Source of the DNA: Pseudonocardia thermophila
Lineage (GTDB): Bacteria; Actinomycetota; Actinomycetes; Mycobacteriales; Pseudonocardiaceae
NCBI RefSeq assembly: GCF_900142365.1
Contig: NZ_FRAP01000018.1
Coordinates: forward strand, 91,407 to 155,406
DNA length: 64,000 nt
Reading direction: 5' to 3'
Shown: piece by piece, positions 8,293 through 16,417 of the stretch
How the letters are laid out: each line of letters begins with the position of its first letter
Numbering within the stretch: position 1 is the stretch's first letter
Position numbers and translations under genes: made by a program
Notes under the pieces: model-generated
What the model was told of the DNA's origin: nothing
Databases searched by the model: none
What the model saw: only the letters and a program-made list of their open reading frames with translations

Positions 8293-10335
8293 CGAGCCTC
8301 CTCGCTCGCCGGTGCGGTGGTGACGGTGACCGTGGTCGAGCGGACCACGGGCTGCTGGTCCGCGTCCAGGAAGTCGACGTGCCGCTCGGTGAACGTGAGC
8401 ACGCCGGAGCGGCCGGTCTTCGTCCAGGTGCGCCCGGGCACCTTGTGCGCGGTGAGGGTCTCCCCCTCGCGCAGGGGCCGGTAGTAGACGAACTCCTGTT
8501 CGGCGTGCAGCCCGCCAGCGCCGCCGCGGGACTCCCCGGGGCCCTTGCCCGAGCCGTGCCACGGCCGGCCCGGCCGCATCACCAGCGGCCAGTCCTCGTC
8601 GACGTGCGCGAACGCGATCGGGAACGTCGGCGGGATGCCACCGCCGGTGTCGCCCAGTGCCCTGGCGAACGCCCGCACGTGCCCTGCCTCGACCGTGAAC
8701 GGCTGGCCGGCGGGCCGCTCCTGCGCGAGCACCAGCTCCCGGGCCTTGCCCCGGTTGAGCTTGCCCGCAGGGGTGCGCGGGACCTCGTCGACGCGCACGA
8801 TCCGCCGCGGGTGCTTGTAGCGGGCGAGCCGGTCGGACAGGTGCGCGGTCAGCTCCTCGTCGGAGAGGTCCGCCAGTGCCGCCCGAGGTGCGACGACCGC
8901 GGTGACGCTCTGGCCCCACCGCGGATCCGGCACCCCGACCACGACCGCGTCGGTGATCGCGGGATGCGCGAGCAGCGCCTGCTCGACCTCCTCGGGGAAC
9001 ACCTTCTCCCCACCGGTGTTCACCACGCCGTCGCCGCGGCCGAGCAGCACCAGCCGCCCGTCCGCCTCCACGGTGGCCAGGTCGCCGGGCACCGCGTAGC
9101 GCACGCCGTCGATCACGCGCCAGGTGCGGGCCGTGCGCTCCGGGTCGTTCAAGTAGCCGACCGGCTGCGGGCCGGCGCTGGCCAGCACCCCGATCTGCCC
9201 GCTGCCGGGAACGACGTCCCGGTCGTTCTCGTCGAGCACCCGCGCCACCGGGGCGAGCGTGAACCGGCCCTCGACGACGTCCTCGACCCGGCTGACCTCG
9301 CTGACCCCGAACGGGCCGCCTTCCGACGCGGAGATGTTGTCGGTGAGGGTCATCGAGCCGCGGGCGAGCAGCTCCCGCTTCACCGCGGCGCTCCACACCA
9401 CGCCGGAGCTGGTGATGCGGCGCAACGAGGAGATGTCGTACGGGTCGCCGGCGCGTTCGGCCTCGGCGAGCGCGTCCACCAGCGGGCGACCGAACGCGTC
9501 GCCCACGATCACCATCTCGGTGGCGCGCCTGCGCTGCACGATCCCCCAGACCTCGTGCGCGTCGAGCGAGCGGGAGGTCGCGAAGCAGACCGTGCCCCCG
9601 CCGAGCAGGGTGCGCATGACGTGGAAGAAGCCGGTGCCGTGCATCATCGGCGACATCGGCACGACGACCGGGCGGGCGTCGCGCGCGCAGCTCGCGCACC
9701 GCGTCGGCCAGCTCGGTGAGGTTCTGCGGCACCGGGATGTCCTGCATGCGGAAGACCGAGTGGAGGATGCCCAGCAGGCCGTCGCGGTCCCAGATCACGC
9801 CCTTCGGGCGCCCGGTGGTGCCGCCGGTGAGCAGGATGATCCCGGTGCTGCGCGCCACCCGGGGATCGGGCTCGGGAGCGGGCGCGCCGGCGGCCGCGGC
9901 CGCGTAGTCGACAGCCGGCTCCCGCACGTCGCCGCCGACCTGCAGCAGCAGCTCCAGCCCGCCGTCAGCCGCCACGGCGCGGGCGGGGTCGGCCAGGCTC
10001 TCGTCCACGACCAGCGCCGCCGCTGCGGTGTAGTCGAGCGCGTAGCGCAGCTCCGGCTCCCGGTAGCGGTAGTTGACGTTGACCGGCACGGCGCCGAGGT
10101 GGAACGCGGCCAGCACCGTCTCGAGGTACTCCGCGCCGTTGTGCAGGCCCACCGCGACGACGTCGCCCGCCCCGATCCCGCTGCCGGCGAGCGCGCCGGC
10201 GACCCGGGCCGCGCGCTCGTGCAGCTGCGCGTAGGTCAGCTCCACGTCGCCGACCGCCACCGCGAGCTCGTCCGCGGCCACGTCGGCCGCCACCCGCAGC
10301 GCGGCGGTGACGCTGGGCAGTCCGGGCCCGCTCAT
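8289..10335 (-). pseudogene. Acyl-CoA synthetase fused to a FAS1-like dehydratase domain, broken by a one-base frameshift
   Basis: The reading frame starts with ATG at 10335 (MSGPGLPSVTAAL) and shows an AMP-ligase N-terminus with the LLTGGTTGRPKGV nucleotide loop near residue 170. Within 9671-9690, in a GCGCGCGC tract, the frame changes: the family motif PMSPMMHGTGFFHV continues only in another frame, which then runs without a stop to 8289. One extra base (or two missing) explains this. The second part contains GDLATVEADGRLVLLGRGD and the catalytic-lysine segment TPAGKLNRGKARELV. After that, with no stop, comes about 130 residues of a MaoC-N/FAS1-like hotdog domain (AFAHVDEDWPL, EFVYYRPLREGETL). 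Repaired length would be about 680 aa. It may be a genuine lesion or a sequencing error. Confidence 0.8.
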
Positions 10336-11540
10336 GCGCGCGGCGGCAGGTCGTAGGTGCGCGCGTTCGCGATCATCGCTGCGTCCATCATCCATTCCTT
10401 CGCCCGTCGGGGATCCGCTGCGGTCGCCGCGGTCTGCTGCCTGAAGCGCGCCCGCTCCTCCTCGTCCTGCTCGGCCAGCGACGTCGTGGTGCGGTGGGTG
10501 ATCTCCTGCACGGTCTCCACCGCGGCCTTGCGCCGCCGCTGCGCCCACAGGTCCAGCGCCGACTCCTCGGCCTCGCCGCGCAGTACCGCCGGGAGCTGCA
10601 CGGACAGGTCGAACGCGTCGTGGATGCCGCCGTTGAGGCCCATCCCGCCCATCGGGCTGTTGATGTGCGCGGCGTCGCCGAGCAGCAGCACGCGCCCGTG
10701 GCGGAACGAGTCCACCACGCGCTGGTGCACCGCGTACACCTTCCGCTCGCGCAGGACCAGGCCCGGCGCCTCGCCGAACAGCCCGCGCAGCCGCTCGGAC
10801 ACGTATTCGTCGGAGACGGCCTCGTCGCCCGGCACCCCCGGCGGCACCGCCACCACCACCCGCCACACGTCCGGCACGCGCAGCACCAGCAGGTGCTCGA
10901 CGGGATCGGAGATGTAGTTGACGTCGCAGATGCCGGGCATCAGCGTCTCGATCGGGTAATCGATCGAGAGCACGAGGTAGCGGTGCTCGTAGGTCAGGCC
11001 CTCGAACGGACAGCCCAGGATCTTGCGCACGGTGCTGCGCGCCCCGTCGGCGCCGAGCACCCACGACGCCTCGGCGACCGGGCCGTCCGCCGTCTCCAGC
11101 ACCACGTGGTCGTCCGCGATCTGCAGACCGGTGACCCGGCAACCGAACCGCAGCTGCGCGTCGGGGTGGTGCGCGGCGAGCGCATCGCGCACGATCTGGC
11201 TGTACTTGTACTGCTCCAGCTGGAGCCGGAACGGGTAGTCGGTCTCGTCGGCCAGCAGCGAGAGATCGAACTCGGCGATCAGCCCGTGCCGGCGGTCGCG
11301 CACCTGGTAGCGCGGCGCGACGATGCCGGCCTGGAGCATCGCGTCGACGACGCCGAGGTGGCGGGCGATCTCGATGGTGGGCGGGTGGAACGTGGACGCG
11401 CGCCACTCGGTGGACAGCTCCTGCTCGGCCTCCAGCACCGCCACCGACACCCCGGCGCGGGCCAGCGCCAGCGCAGCTGTGAGCCCGACGGGCCCGGCCC
11501 CGACGACGGCCACCTCGGCGCGGATCGGCGCGGCGCTCAT
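10332..11540 (-). CDS. FAD-dependent aromatic-ring monooxygenase (MhpA/PheA-type flavoprotein hydroxylase)
   Basis: 402 aa from ATG at 11540, overlapping the upstream hydrolase stop by 4 bp; an ATG 12 bases earlier is a possible alternative. GAGPVGLTAALALARAG (residues about 15-31) is the FAD ADP-binding motif. The DG-type motif is GADGARSTVRK near 165, and the ribityl-binding GD motif is VLLLGDAAHINSPMGGMGLNGGIHDA near 290-315. This is class A flavin monooxygenase architecture, which hydroxylates phenolic or N-heteroaromatic acids with NAD(P)H and O2. The downstream MaoC and CoA-ligase genes and the upstream VOC protein suggest it activates a ring for cleavage. Substrate not determined. Confidence 0.9.
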   Translation of the reverse strand: MSAAPIRAEVAVVGAGPVGLTAALALARAGVSVAVLEAEQELSTEWRASTFHPPTIEIARHLGVVDAMLQAGIVAPRYQVRDRRHGLIAEFDLSLLADETDYPFRLQLEQYKYSQIVRDALAAHHPDAQLRFGCRVTGLQIADDHVVLETADGPVAEASWVLGADGARSTVRKILGCPFEGLTYEHRYLVLSIDYPIETLMPGICDVNYISDPVEHLLVLRVPDVWRVVVAVPPGVPGDEAVSDEYVSERLRGLFGEAPGLVLRERKVYAVHQRVVDSFRHGRVLLLGDAAHINSPMGGMGLNGGIHDAFDLSVQLPAVLRGEAEESALDLWAQRRRKAAVETVQEITHRTTTSLAEQDEEERARFRQQTAATAADPRRAKEWMMDAAMIANARTYDLPPRA

Positions 11541-12673
11541 CCCCGGCTCCATTCGACGATGTGGTCGCACATGGCCGCGGCCAGGTCGGGGCGGCCGGCG
11601 AAGTAGTGGTCGGCACCGCTGATCTCGACGAGCTCCCGGCGGCGGGGATCGACCGCCTCGTACATGCCCCGCGCGTGGCTGCGGAACGCGGCGCGGTCGG
11701 CGGAGCCGTGCACGATCAGCACCGGCGCCTCGACGTCGGGCAGGCACCGGTAGGCGTTGGCGCGGCTGTGGTCGTAGCTCCACTGCGACAGCCACGACCG
11801 CAGGCTGGTGTGGTGCCCCAGGGAGGCGGGGCGGAAGTTCGCCGTCCACGCGTCGCCCCACAGGGTGCCCGGTCGACGGTCCGACGGGTCCAGGGTGAGA
11901 TCGAGGAAACGCAGGTCGGCGGCGGTGCCGTGGACGACGAACGGCAGGTCGTCGGGGCAGGCCTCGCCACGACGGTGCTCCGCCAGCTCGGCGAGCCGGT
12001 CGAGCACCCAGGCGGTGATGCGCCGGTTGCGCTCGATCTGGGCCGCCCGGTAGCGCCGGACGAACTCCTCCGCGTACGGCGGCCCGTTGTGCGCGGCGAA
12101 CATGTCCAGCTCGGGATCGCGCACGAACGGGCGCTGCTCATCGGTGATCGCCGGGTCGAGCCCCTCGGTGTAGACGGTGGCGCGGCCGGGGTGGGCCATC
12201 GCCATGACCAGCTTGTCGGCGGGCTGCAGCCCGGCCGCGGCGAGGTCCACCGGGTCGCCGGCCGGCGTGGCGGTGATCGTCGGCTTCTCGGCCTGCTGCT
12301 GGTAGAGCGCGGCGAGCCCGCCCCCGCCGGAGTTGCCGACCAGCACGATCCGCGGGTAGCCCAGCTCCCGCAGGTGCGCGATCGCGGCGCCGACGTCGAG
12401 GACGCAGTTCTCCATGATCAGCGTCGAGTCGTTGCCGACGTAGCGGGTGGCGAGCCCCACCGCGGCGACCCCGCGCCGGGCCAGGTCCTCCAGCGCGTAG
12501 TGGCCGAGGAAGTTCGAGCTGGGGTGGACGATCAGCACGGCGGTGTCGGGCCGGCGGGCGTCGTCTCGCCACAGCGTCGCCCAGATCTTCCCCGACAGCC
12601 GGGCCACCCCGGAGTTGATGTCGAGGCGCTGCCCGGGCGTCATCGGGATCGCCAGCAGCTCGCGGATCAGCAC
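11537..12673 (-). CDS. Alpha/beta-hydrolase fold protein
   Basis: 378 aa. The GTG start at 12673 is preceded by GGGAGGAG; the frame is open further upstream but without an RBS and with low-complexity sequence. The nucleophile elbow is LVGNSGGGGLAAL (Ser near residue 135). The acid is in VHGSADRAAF and the catalytic His in GADHYF near the C-terminus. A long mid-section insertion (about residues 170-300) is richer in charged residues than a standard lid. It lies 31 bp downstream of the VOC gene and overlaps the monooxygenase gene, so it probably hydrolyses a ring-cleavage product or an ester/amide in the same pathway. Confidence 0.85.
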   Translation of the reverse strand: MLIRELLAIPMTPGQRLDINSGVARLSGKIWATLWRDDARRPDTAVLIVHPSSNFLGHYALEDLARRGVAAVGLATRYVGNDSTLIMENCVLDVGAAIAHLRELGYPRIVLVGNSGGGGLAALYQQQAEKPTITATPAGDPVDLAAAGLQPADKLVMAMAHPGRATVYTEGLDPAITDEQRPFVRDPELDMFAAHNGPPYAEEFVRRYRAAQIERNRRITAWVLDRLAELAEHRRGEACPDDLPFVVHGTAADLRFLDLTLDPSDRRPGTLWGDAWTANFRPASLGHHTSLRSWLSQWSYDHSRANAYRCLPDVEAPVLIVHGSADRAAFRSHARGMYEAVDPRRRELVEISGADHYFAGRPDLAAAMCDHIVEWSRG

Positions 12674-12704
12674 GGGCTCCTCCCCCCTTCCGTCGAGCCG
12701 GCGA

Positions 12705-13214
12705 TCACCGCGAGCGCGCGGTCCAGGCCGCGAGCACCGCGGCTCCGTCGCGGGCGTCCTCCTCGGTGAGCGGACGGGTCTGCAGGGTGAGCTCGATCCG
12801 GACGCCGTTGGGGTCGAAGACGTAGAGCGACTCCCAGACACCGTCGTGGTCGACGATCCCGACGGTCTCCACACCCTCCGCCGCGAAGTGCTCCTTCCAG
12901 GCGTGCAGCTCCTCCATGGAGTCGACGTTCAGCGCGACGTGGCGGATCCAGGACGGGATCGGGTCCGGCCCGGTCGGCTGCTCCAGCCCCTCGACCTCGA
13001 AGAACGCGATCGCACCGCCGTCGTGCAGGCCGTAGAAGGTGTGCAGGTAGGGGGTGCGCTCACCGCTGGACGGCACGACGTCGAGGCGGATCGCGGTGAG
13101 GAACGGGCACTTCAGCACCCGTGTGTAGAAGTCGTACGTCGCCTGGGAGTCCCAGGTCGGGTACGCGATGTGGTTCATGGACCGGGGCGCACGGAGGACG
13201 GCGGCGTTCGTCAT
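12705..13214 (-). CDS. VOC-superfamily protein, extradiol-dioxygenase-like
   Basis: 169 aa from ATG at 13214. Two beta-alpha-beta-beta-beta modules carry the metal triad expected for the superfamily: His in MNHIAYPTWD (near residue 14), His in IRHVALNVDS (near 92) and Glu in GVRIELTLQ (near 141). Single-domain VOC proteins include type I extradiol dioxygenases, glyoxalases and isomerases, so ring cleavage is plausible but not proven. It is the first gene of the leftward operon ending in iclR, and operator site B sits about 18 bases upstream of its start. Confidence 0.85.
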   Translation of the reverse strand: MTNAAVLRAPRSMNHIAYPTWDSQATYDFYTRVLKCPFLTAIRLDVVPSSGERTPYLHTFYGLHDGGAIAFFEVEGLEQPTGPDPIPSWIRHVALNVDSMEELHAWKEHFAAEGVETVGIVDHDGVWESLYVFDPNGVRIELTLQTRPLTEEDARDGAAVLAAWTARSR

Positions 13215-13231
13215 CACCAGCCCTTTCTCAT

Positions 13232-13260
13232 TTATCGGACAACACGTCCGCATTTCGTAC
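13232..13260. promoter_or_regulatory. Operator-like inverted repeat, site B (VOC operon promoter)
   Basis: TTATCGGAC, a five-base spacer and GTCCG form the conserved core; the following CATTTCGTAC matches the outer flank of sites C (ATAATCGTAC) and D (CAATTCGTTAC). The site is immediately upstream of the VOC start, so a bound regulator would sit over the promoter of the seven-gene operon that includes iclR. Binding is inferred. Confidence 0.65.
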
Positions 13261-13310
13261 AAGTTTCGGCGCGTCGTCGCCCCTTGTCAACCGCACCCGG
13301 CGATCACCGG

Positions 13311-14408
13311 TCAGAGCACGACGACCCCGCGCAGCCCCTCCCCGGCGAGCAGTCGGTCGTACCCCTCCTGCGCCTCATCGAGGGCGAACGTGCCCGACAG
13401 GTACCGGTCGAGCGGCAGGACCCCGTCGAGGTAGCGGGCAGCGAGCAGCGGCAGGTCCCGGGAGGCCGTGCAGTCGCCCCAGATCGACACCCGGATCGAT
13501 CCGCCGGTGAGGAACAGCTCGCGCAGGCCCAGCTCGGCGATCTCCCCGGTCTTCGGCGCACCCACCACGACCAGCCGGGACCCGGGCGCGCGCATCGCCA
13601 CCGCGGTCGCGAACGTGCGTGCGCCGCCCACCGCGTCGAGCACGACGTCGGCGCCGCGGCCGCCGGTCAGGTCGCGCACGGCGGCCACCGGGTCGGCCGC
13701 GGAGGCGTCGACGACGTCGGTCGCACCGAACGCGGTGGCCGCGGCGAGCTTCGCGGCGCTCACGTCGACCGCGACGATCCGCGCGGCACCCGCGGCCGCC
13801 GCGCCGGCGACGGCTGCGACCCCGACCCCGCCGCAGCCGATCACCACCACGTCGTCGGCCGGGCCGACCTCGGCGGTGTGGACCGCGGCCCCGTACCCGC
13901 TGGGCACACCGCAACCGAGCAGGGCGGCCACCTGCGGCGGCACCCGCGGATCGATCGGGACGACGTTGCGCGCGGGCACCAGCACCCGCTCGGCCAGCCC
14001 GCCGACGCCGAGCACCCCGGTGCCCAGCGCACCGTCGCCGAGCGGGATCGGCGGACGGCGCAGCAGCCGGTCCGGGCAGGCCTGCGGCCGCCCCGCGGCG
14101 CACTGGCGACACGTCCCGCACGGCACCATCGGCGCCACCACCACGGTGTCGCCGACCGCGACCCCGGTCGCGTCCGGGCCCAGCTCGACCACCCGGCCGG
14201 CCACCTCGTGCCCGACGACGTACGGGAACGCGGTCCCGGACGTGCCGTGCATGAAGTGGACGTCGCTGTGGCACAGCCCGCACGCGGTCACCCGCAGGGC
14301 CACCTCGTCGCCCACCGGAGCGCGCACCGGGACGTCCTCGATGCGGATCGGCCCGTGCACCGCGCGCACCACCGCGGCCCGGTAGCAGGCCCGGTCATCA
14401 CCACCCAT
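13311..14408 (-). CDS. Zinc-dependent alcohol dehydrogenase (MDR family)
   Basis: 365 aa from ATG at 14408. The catalytic-zinc Cys is in CGLCHSDVHF (near residue 44), followed by GHEVAGRV. The structural-zinc loop has CGTCRQCAAGRPQAC near 96-110. The Rossmann motif GCGGVGVAAVAG is near 190, and IVAVDVSAAKL supplies the acidic residue favouring NAD. It oxidises an alcohol intermediate to an aldehyde or ketone, or the reverse. It is a single-gene unit transcribed away from the aldo/keto reductase; both promoters share the 121-bp spacer containing operator site C. Confidence 0.92.
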   Translation of the reverse strand: MGGDDRACYRAAVVRAVHGPIRIEDVPVRAPVGDEVALRVTACGLCHSDVHFMHGTSGTAFPYVVGHEVAGRVVELGPDATGVAVGDTVVVAPMVPCGTCRQCAAGRPQACPDRLLRRPPIPLGDGALGTGVLGVGGLAERVLVPARNVVPIDPRVPPQVAALLGCGVPSGYGAAVHTAEVGPADDVVVIGCGGVGVAAVAGAAAAGAARIVAVDVSAAKLAAATAFGATDVVDASAADPVAAVRDLTGGRGADVVLDAVGGARTFATAVAMRAPGSRLVVVGAPKTGEIAELGLRELFLTGGSIRVSIWGDCTASRDLPLLAARYLDGVLPLDRYLSGTFALDEAQEGYDRLLAGEGLRGVVVL

Positions 14409-14457
14409 CGCCAGCTCCCTTACCTCGACCGTCGAGGGACGCTAGCATGGTTAGACG

Positions 14458-14486
14458 CGATTATCGGACCTCAAGTCCGATAATCG
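14458..14486. promoter_or_regulatory. Operator-like perfect palindrome, site C (divergent dehydrogenase/reductase promoter)
   Basis: Two perfect 12-base arms, CGATTATCGGAC and GTCCGATAATCG, flank the spacer CTCAA. This is the best copy of the motif in the window. It is centrally placed between two divergent genes whose starts are 14408 and 14530, the standard position for a shared operator. The IclR protein encoded at 5494-6240 is the best candidate ligand. Confidence 0.75.
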
Positions 14487-14529
14487 TACATCCGGCACGA
14501 TCGAGCAGAGTCGCCGACGAGGGAGAGCC

Positions 14530-15531
14530 GTGGAGTACACCCATCTCGGACGCAGCGGACTGACCGTCTCGCGGTTGGTCCTCGGCACCGACAACTTCGG
14601 CACGCAGACCACCGCCGAGGACGCGTTCGCGATCATGGACCGGGCCCTCGAGCTGGGCATCAACATGATCGACACCGGGGACGTCTACGGCTGGCGGATG
14701 GGTGAGGGCGTCACCGAGCAGATCATCGGGAAGTGGTTCGCCGGTGGCGGCGGGCGCCGCGAGCGCACCGTGCTGGCCACCAAGCTCTACGGCGTCATGG
14801 CCGACTGGCCGAACAACAGCGGCCTGTCGGCGCTGCACATCCGGCGCGCCTGCGAAGCGTCGCTGCGCCGGCTGGGCACCGACTACATCGATCTCTACCA
14901 GCCCCACCACATCGACCGGAACGTGCGGTGGGAGGAGATCTGGGAGGCGATGGACCTGCTCAAGACGCAGGGCAAGATCGTCTACGTGGGCTCGTCCAAC
15001 CACCCGGGCTGGCACATCGCGGCCGGGCAGGAGGCCGCCGCCCGCCGCGGCAGCATCGGGCTGGTCAGCGAGCAGACCATCTACAACCTGCTGGAGCGCA
15101 CCGCGGAGCTGGAGGTGCTGCCCGCCTGCCAGCACTACGGAGTCGGGATGATGGCGTGGTCACCGCTGGACGCGGGCCTCCTGGGCGGGATCCTGCGCAA
15201 GGAGCGCGAGCGACAGCTCGGCACGCCGCTGCCGGGCGCGCGGATCGCCACGCACCGCGGCAAGCGGATGGCGAAGCTGGAGCGCCACCGCGCGCAGATC
15301 GCCGAGTACGAACAGCTGTGCGCGGAGCTGGGCCACTCCCCCGCCGACGTCGCCGTGGCGTGGCTGCTCGCCCGGCCCGGCGTCTCGGCGACGATCATCG
15401 GCCCGCGCACGGTCGAGCAGCTCGACGCATCGACCGGCGCCTTCGCGGTCACCCTCGACGAGGCCGCGCTGGCCCGGCTCGACGAGATCTTCCCCGGGCC
15501 GGGCCCGGCGCCGGAGGCCTACGCCTGGTAG
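14530..15531 (+). CDS. Aldo/keto reductase
   Basis: 333 aa from GTG at 14530, with GGGAGAGCC just upstream. The AKR barrel is clear: LVLGTDNFG near residue 20, the catalytic Asp/Tyr segment MIDTGDVYG near 50, the Lys region near 80, YIDLYQPHHID near 120, and the NADP-binding end WLLARPGVSATIIGPRTVEQL near 280. NADPH-dependent reduction of an aldehyde or ketone is the expected activity. Its stop is one base from the stop of the convergent CoA-transferase gene. Confidence 0.92.
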   Translation: MEYTHLGRSGLTVSRLVLGTDNFGTQTTAEDAFAIMDRALELGINMIDTGDVYGWRMGEGVTEQIIGKWFAGGGGRRERTVLATKLYGVMADWPNNSGLSALHIRRACEASLRRLGTDYIDLYQPHHIDRNVRWEEIWEAMDLLKTQGKIVYVGSSNHPGWHIAAGQEAAARRGSIGLVSEQTIYNLLERTAELEVLPACQHYGVGMMAWSPLDAGLLGGILRKERERQLGTPLPGARIATHRGKRMAKLERHRAQIAEYEQLCAELGHSPADVAVAWLLARPGVSATIIGPRTVEQLDASTGAFAVTLDEAALARLDEIFPGPGPAPEAYAW

Positions 15532-15532
15532 C

Positions 15533-16417
15533 TCACCGGAACGTCTGGCGCAGGGCGAGCAGCCGGGTGACCCCGATCTTCTCCAGGTACTCGGCGTGGT
15601 TCTCCACCGAGTACACGTGCTCCTGCAGGTAGGTCTTCGTGTCGTCGGCCGCGGCCAGGTCCCGGTAGACCACCAGCTGGTCGCGGTCGTAGCCGTAGTG
15701 CCCCGGCGACGACAGCGGGTGCGCCCCGAACGGCGCGTGCGCGACCTTGTCCACGATCGCCCCGGGGATCGACACGATCCGCGGGTCCGGCGGTGGCGCG
15801 TCCTCGTCGAGGATCTCGTCGGCGCAGATGATCACGTGGTCGCACGCCTTGGCCATCACGTCCTCGAACCGGCGCTGGCCCCAGATCTGCGTGTTGCCCT
15901 TGCGGTCGGCCACCTGAGCGTGGAAGAGCCCGTAGTCGGCGCGCAGCGCGGGCACAGTGGTGACGGTCCGCCCGGTGTACGGGTCGGTCGTGGTGCGGAT
16001 CATCGGGTTGACCTTCGGCAGGTCGGTGCCCTCGTACAGCGGCGGCAGCGGCAGGAACGGCAGCTTGCTCGCCCCGGCCCGGAACCCGTAGACGATGTAG
16101 GCCTCGTCGCCCTCGACGATCTCGATCGTGCCGGCCTCGGCGGCGCGGCGGAAGTTGGGCGCCAGCCCGAGGAACTCCAGCCCCACGTACGACACGTGCA
16201 GCTTGCGGACGCAGCCGGCGGCGATCAGCATGTCGACGGGCGGGCCGCCGCTCGGGGTGGGGATCAGCTCGAGATCGCGCACGCCGCGCCGGATCAGCGC
16301 GTTCACCAGCGCCATCGGGCTGTTGTGCGAGTGCACGCCGCCGAGCGCGATCGTCGCGCCGTCGGGGATGTCGGCGACGGCCTCCTCGGGGGTGGTGACC
16401 TTGTTCCGTCCGCTCAT
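15533..16417 (-). CDS. CoA transferase family protein, alpha subunit (IpdA/glutaconate-CoA-transferase-like)
   Basis: 294 aa from ATG at 16417, overlapping the stop of the AMP-ligase by 4 bp. The N-terminal segment ALGGVHSHNSPMALVNALIR and LEFLGLAPNFRRAAEAGTIEIVE follow the IpdA-like layout. IpdA of the Mycobacterium steroid pathway, with IpdB, is known to act as a ring-opening hydrolase rather than a transferase. Here the beta subunit is not adjacent: it is four genes upstream (19724-20518) in the same operon. Function in C-C ring hydrolysis is an attractive inference; classical CoA transfer remains possible. Confidence 0.85.
   Translation of the reverse strand: MSGRNKVTTPEEAVADIPDGATIALGGVHSHNSPMALVNALIRRGVRDLELIPTPSGGPPVDMLIAAGCVRKLHVSYVGLEFLGLAPNFRRAAEAGTIEIVEGDEAYIVYGFRAGASKLPFLPLPPLYEGTDLPKVNPMIRTTTDPYTGRTVTTVPALRADYGLFHAQVADRKGNTQIWGQRRFEDVMAKACDHVIICADEILDEDAPPPDPRIVSIPGAIVDKVAHAPFGAHPLSSPGHYGYDRDQLVVYRDLAAADDTKTYLQEHVYSVENHAEYLEKIGVTRLLALRQTFR

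Noticed and set aside
7837..11616. A single open frame of over 1200 codons on the minus strand
   Set aside because: It joins the MaoC gene, antisense-like Arg/Gly-rich filler and the N-terminal part of the acyl-CoA synthetase; only parts of it match families, and starts with RBS lie inside.
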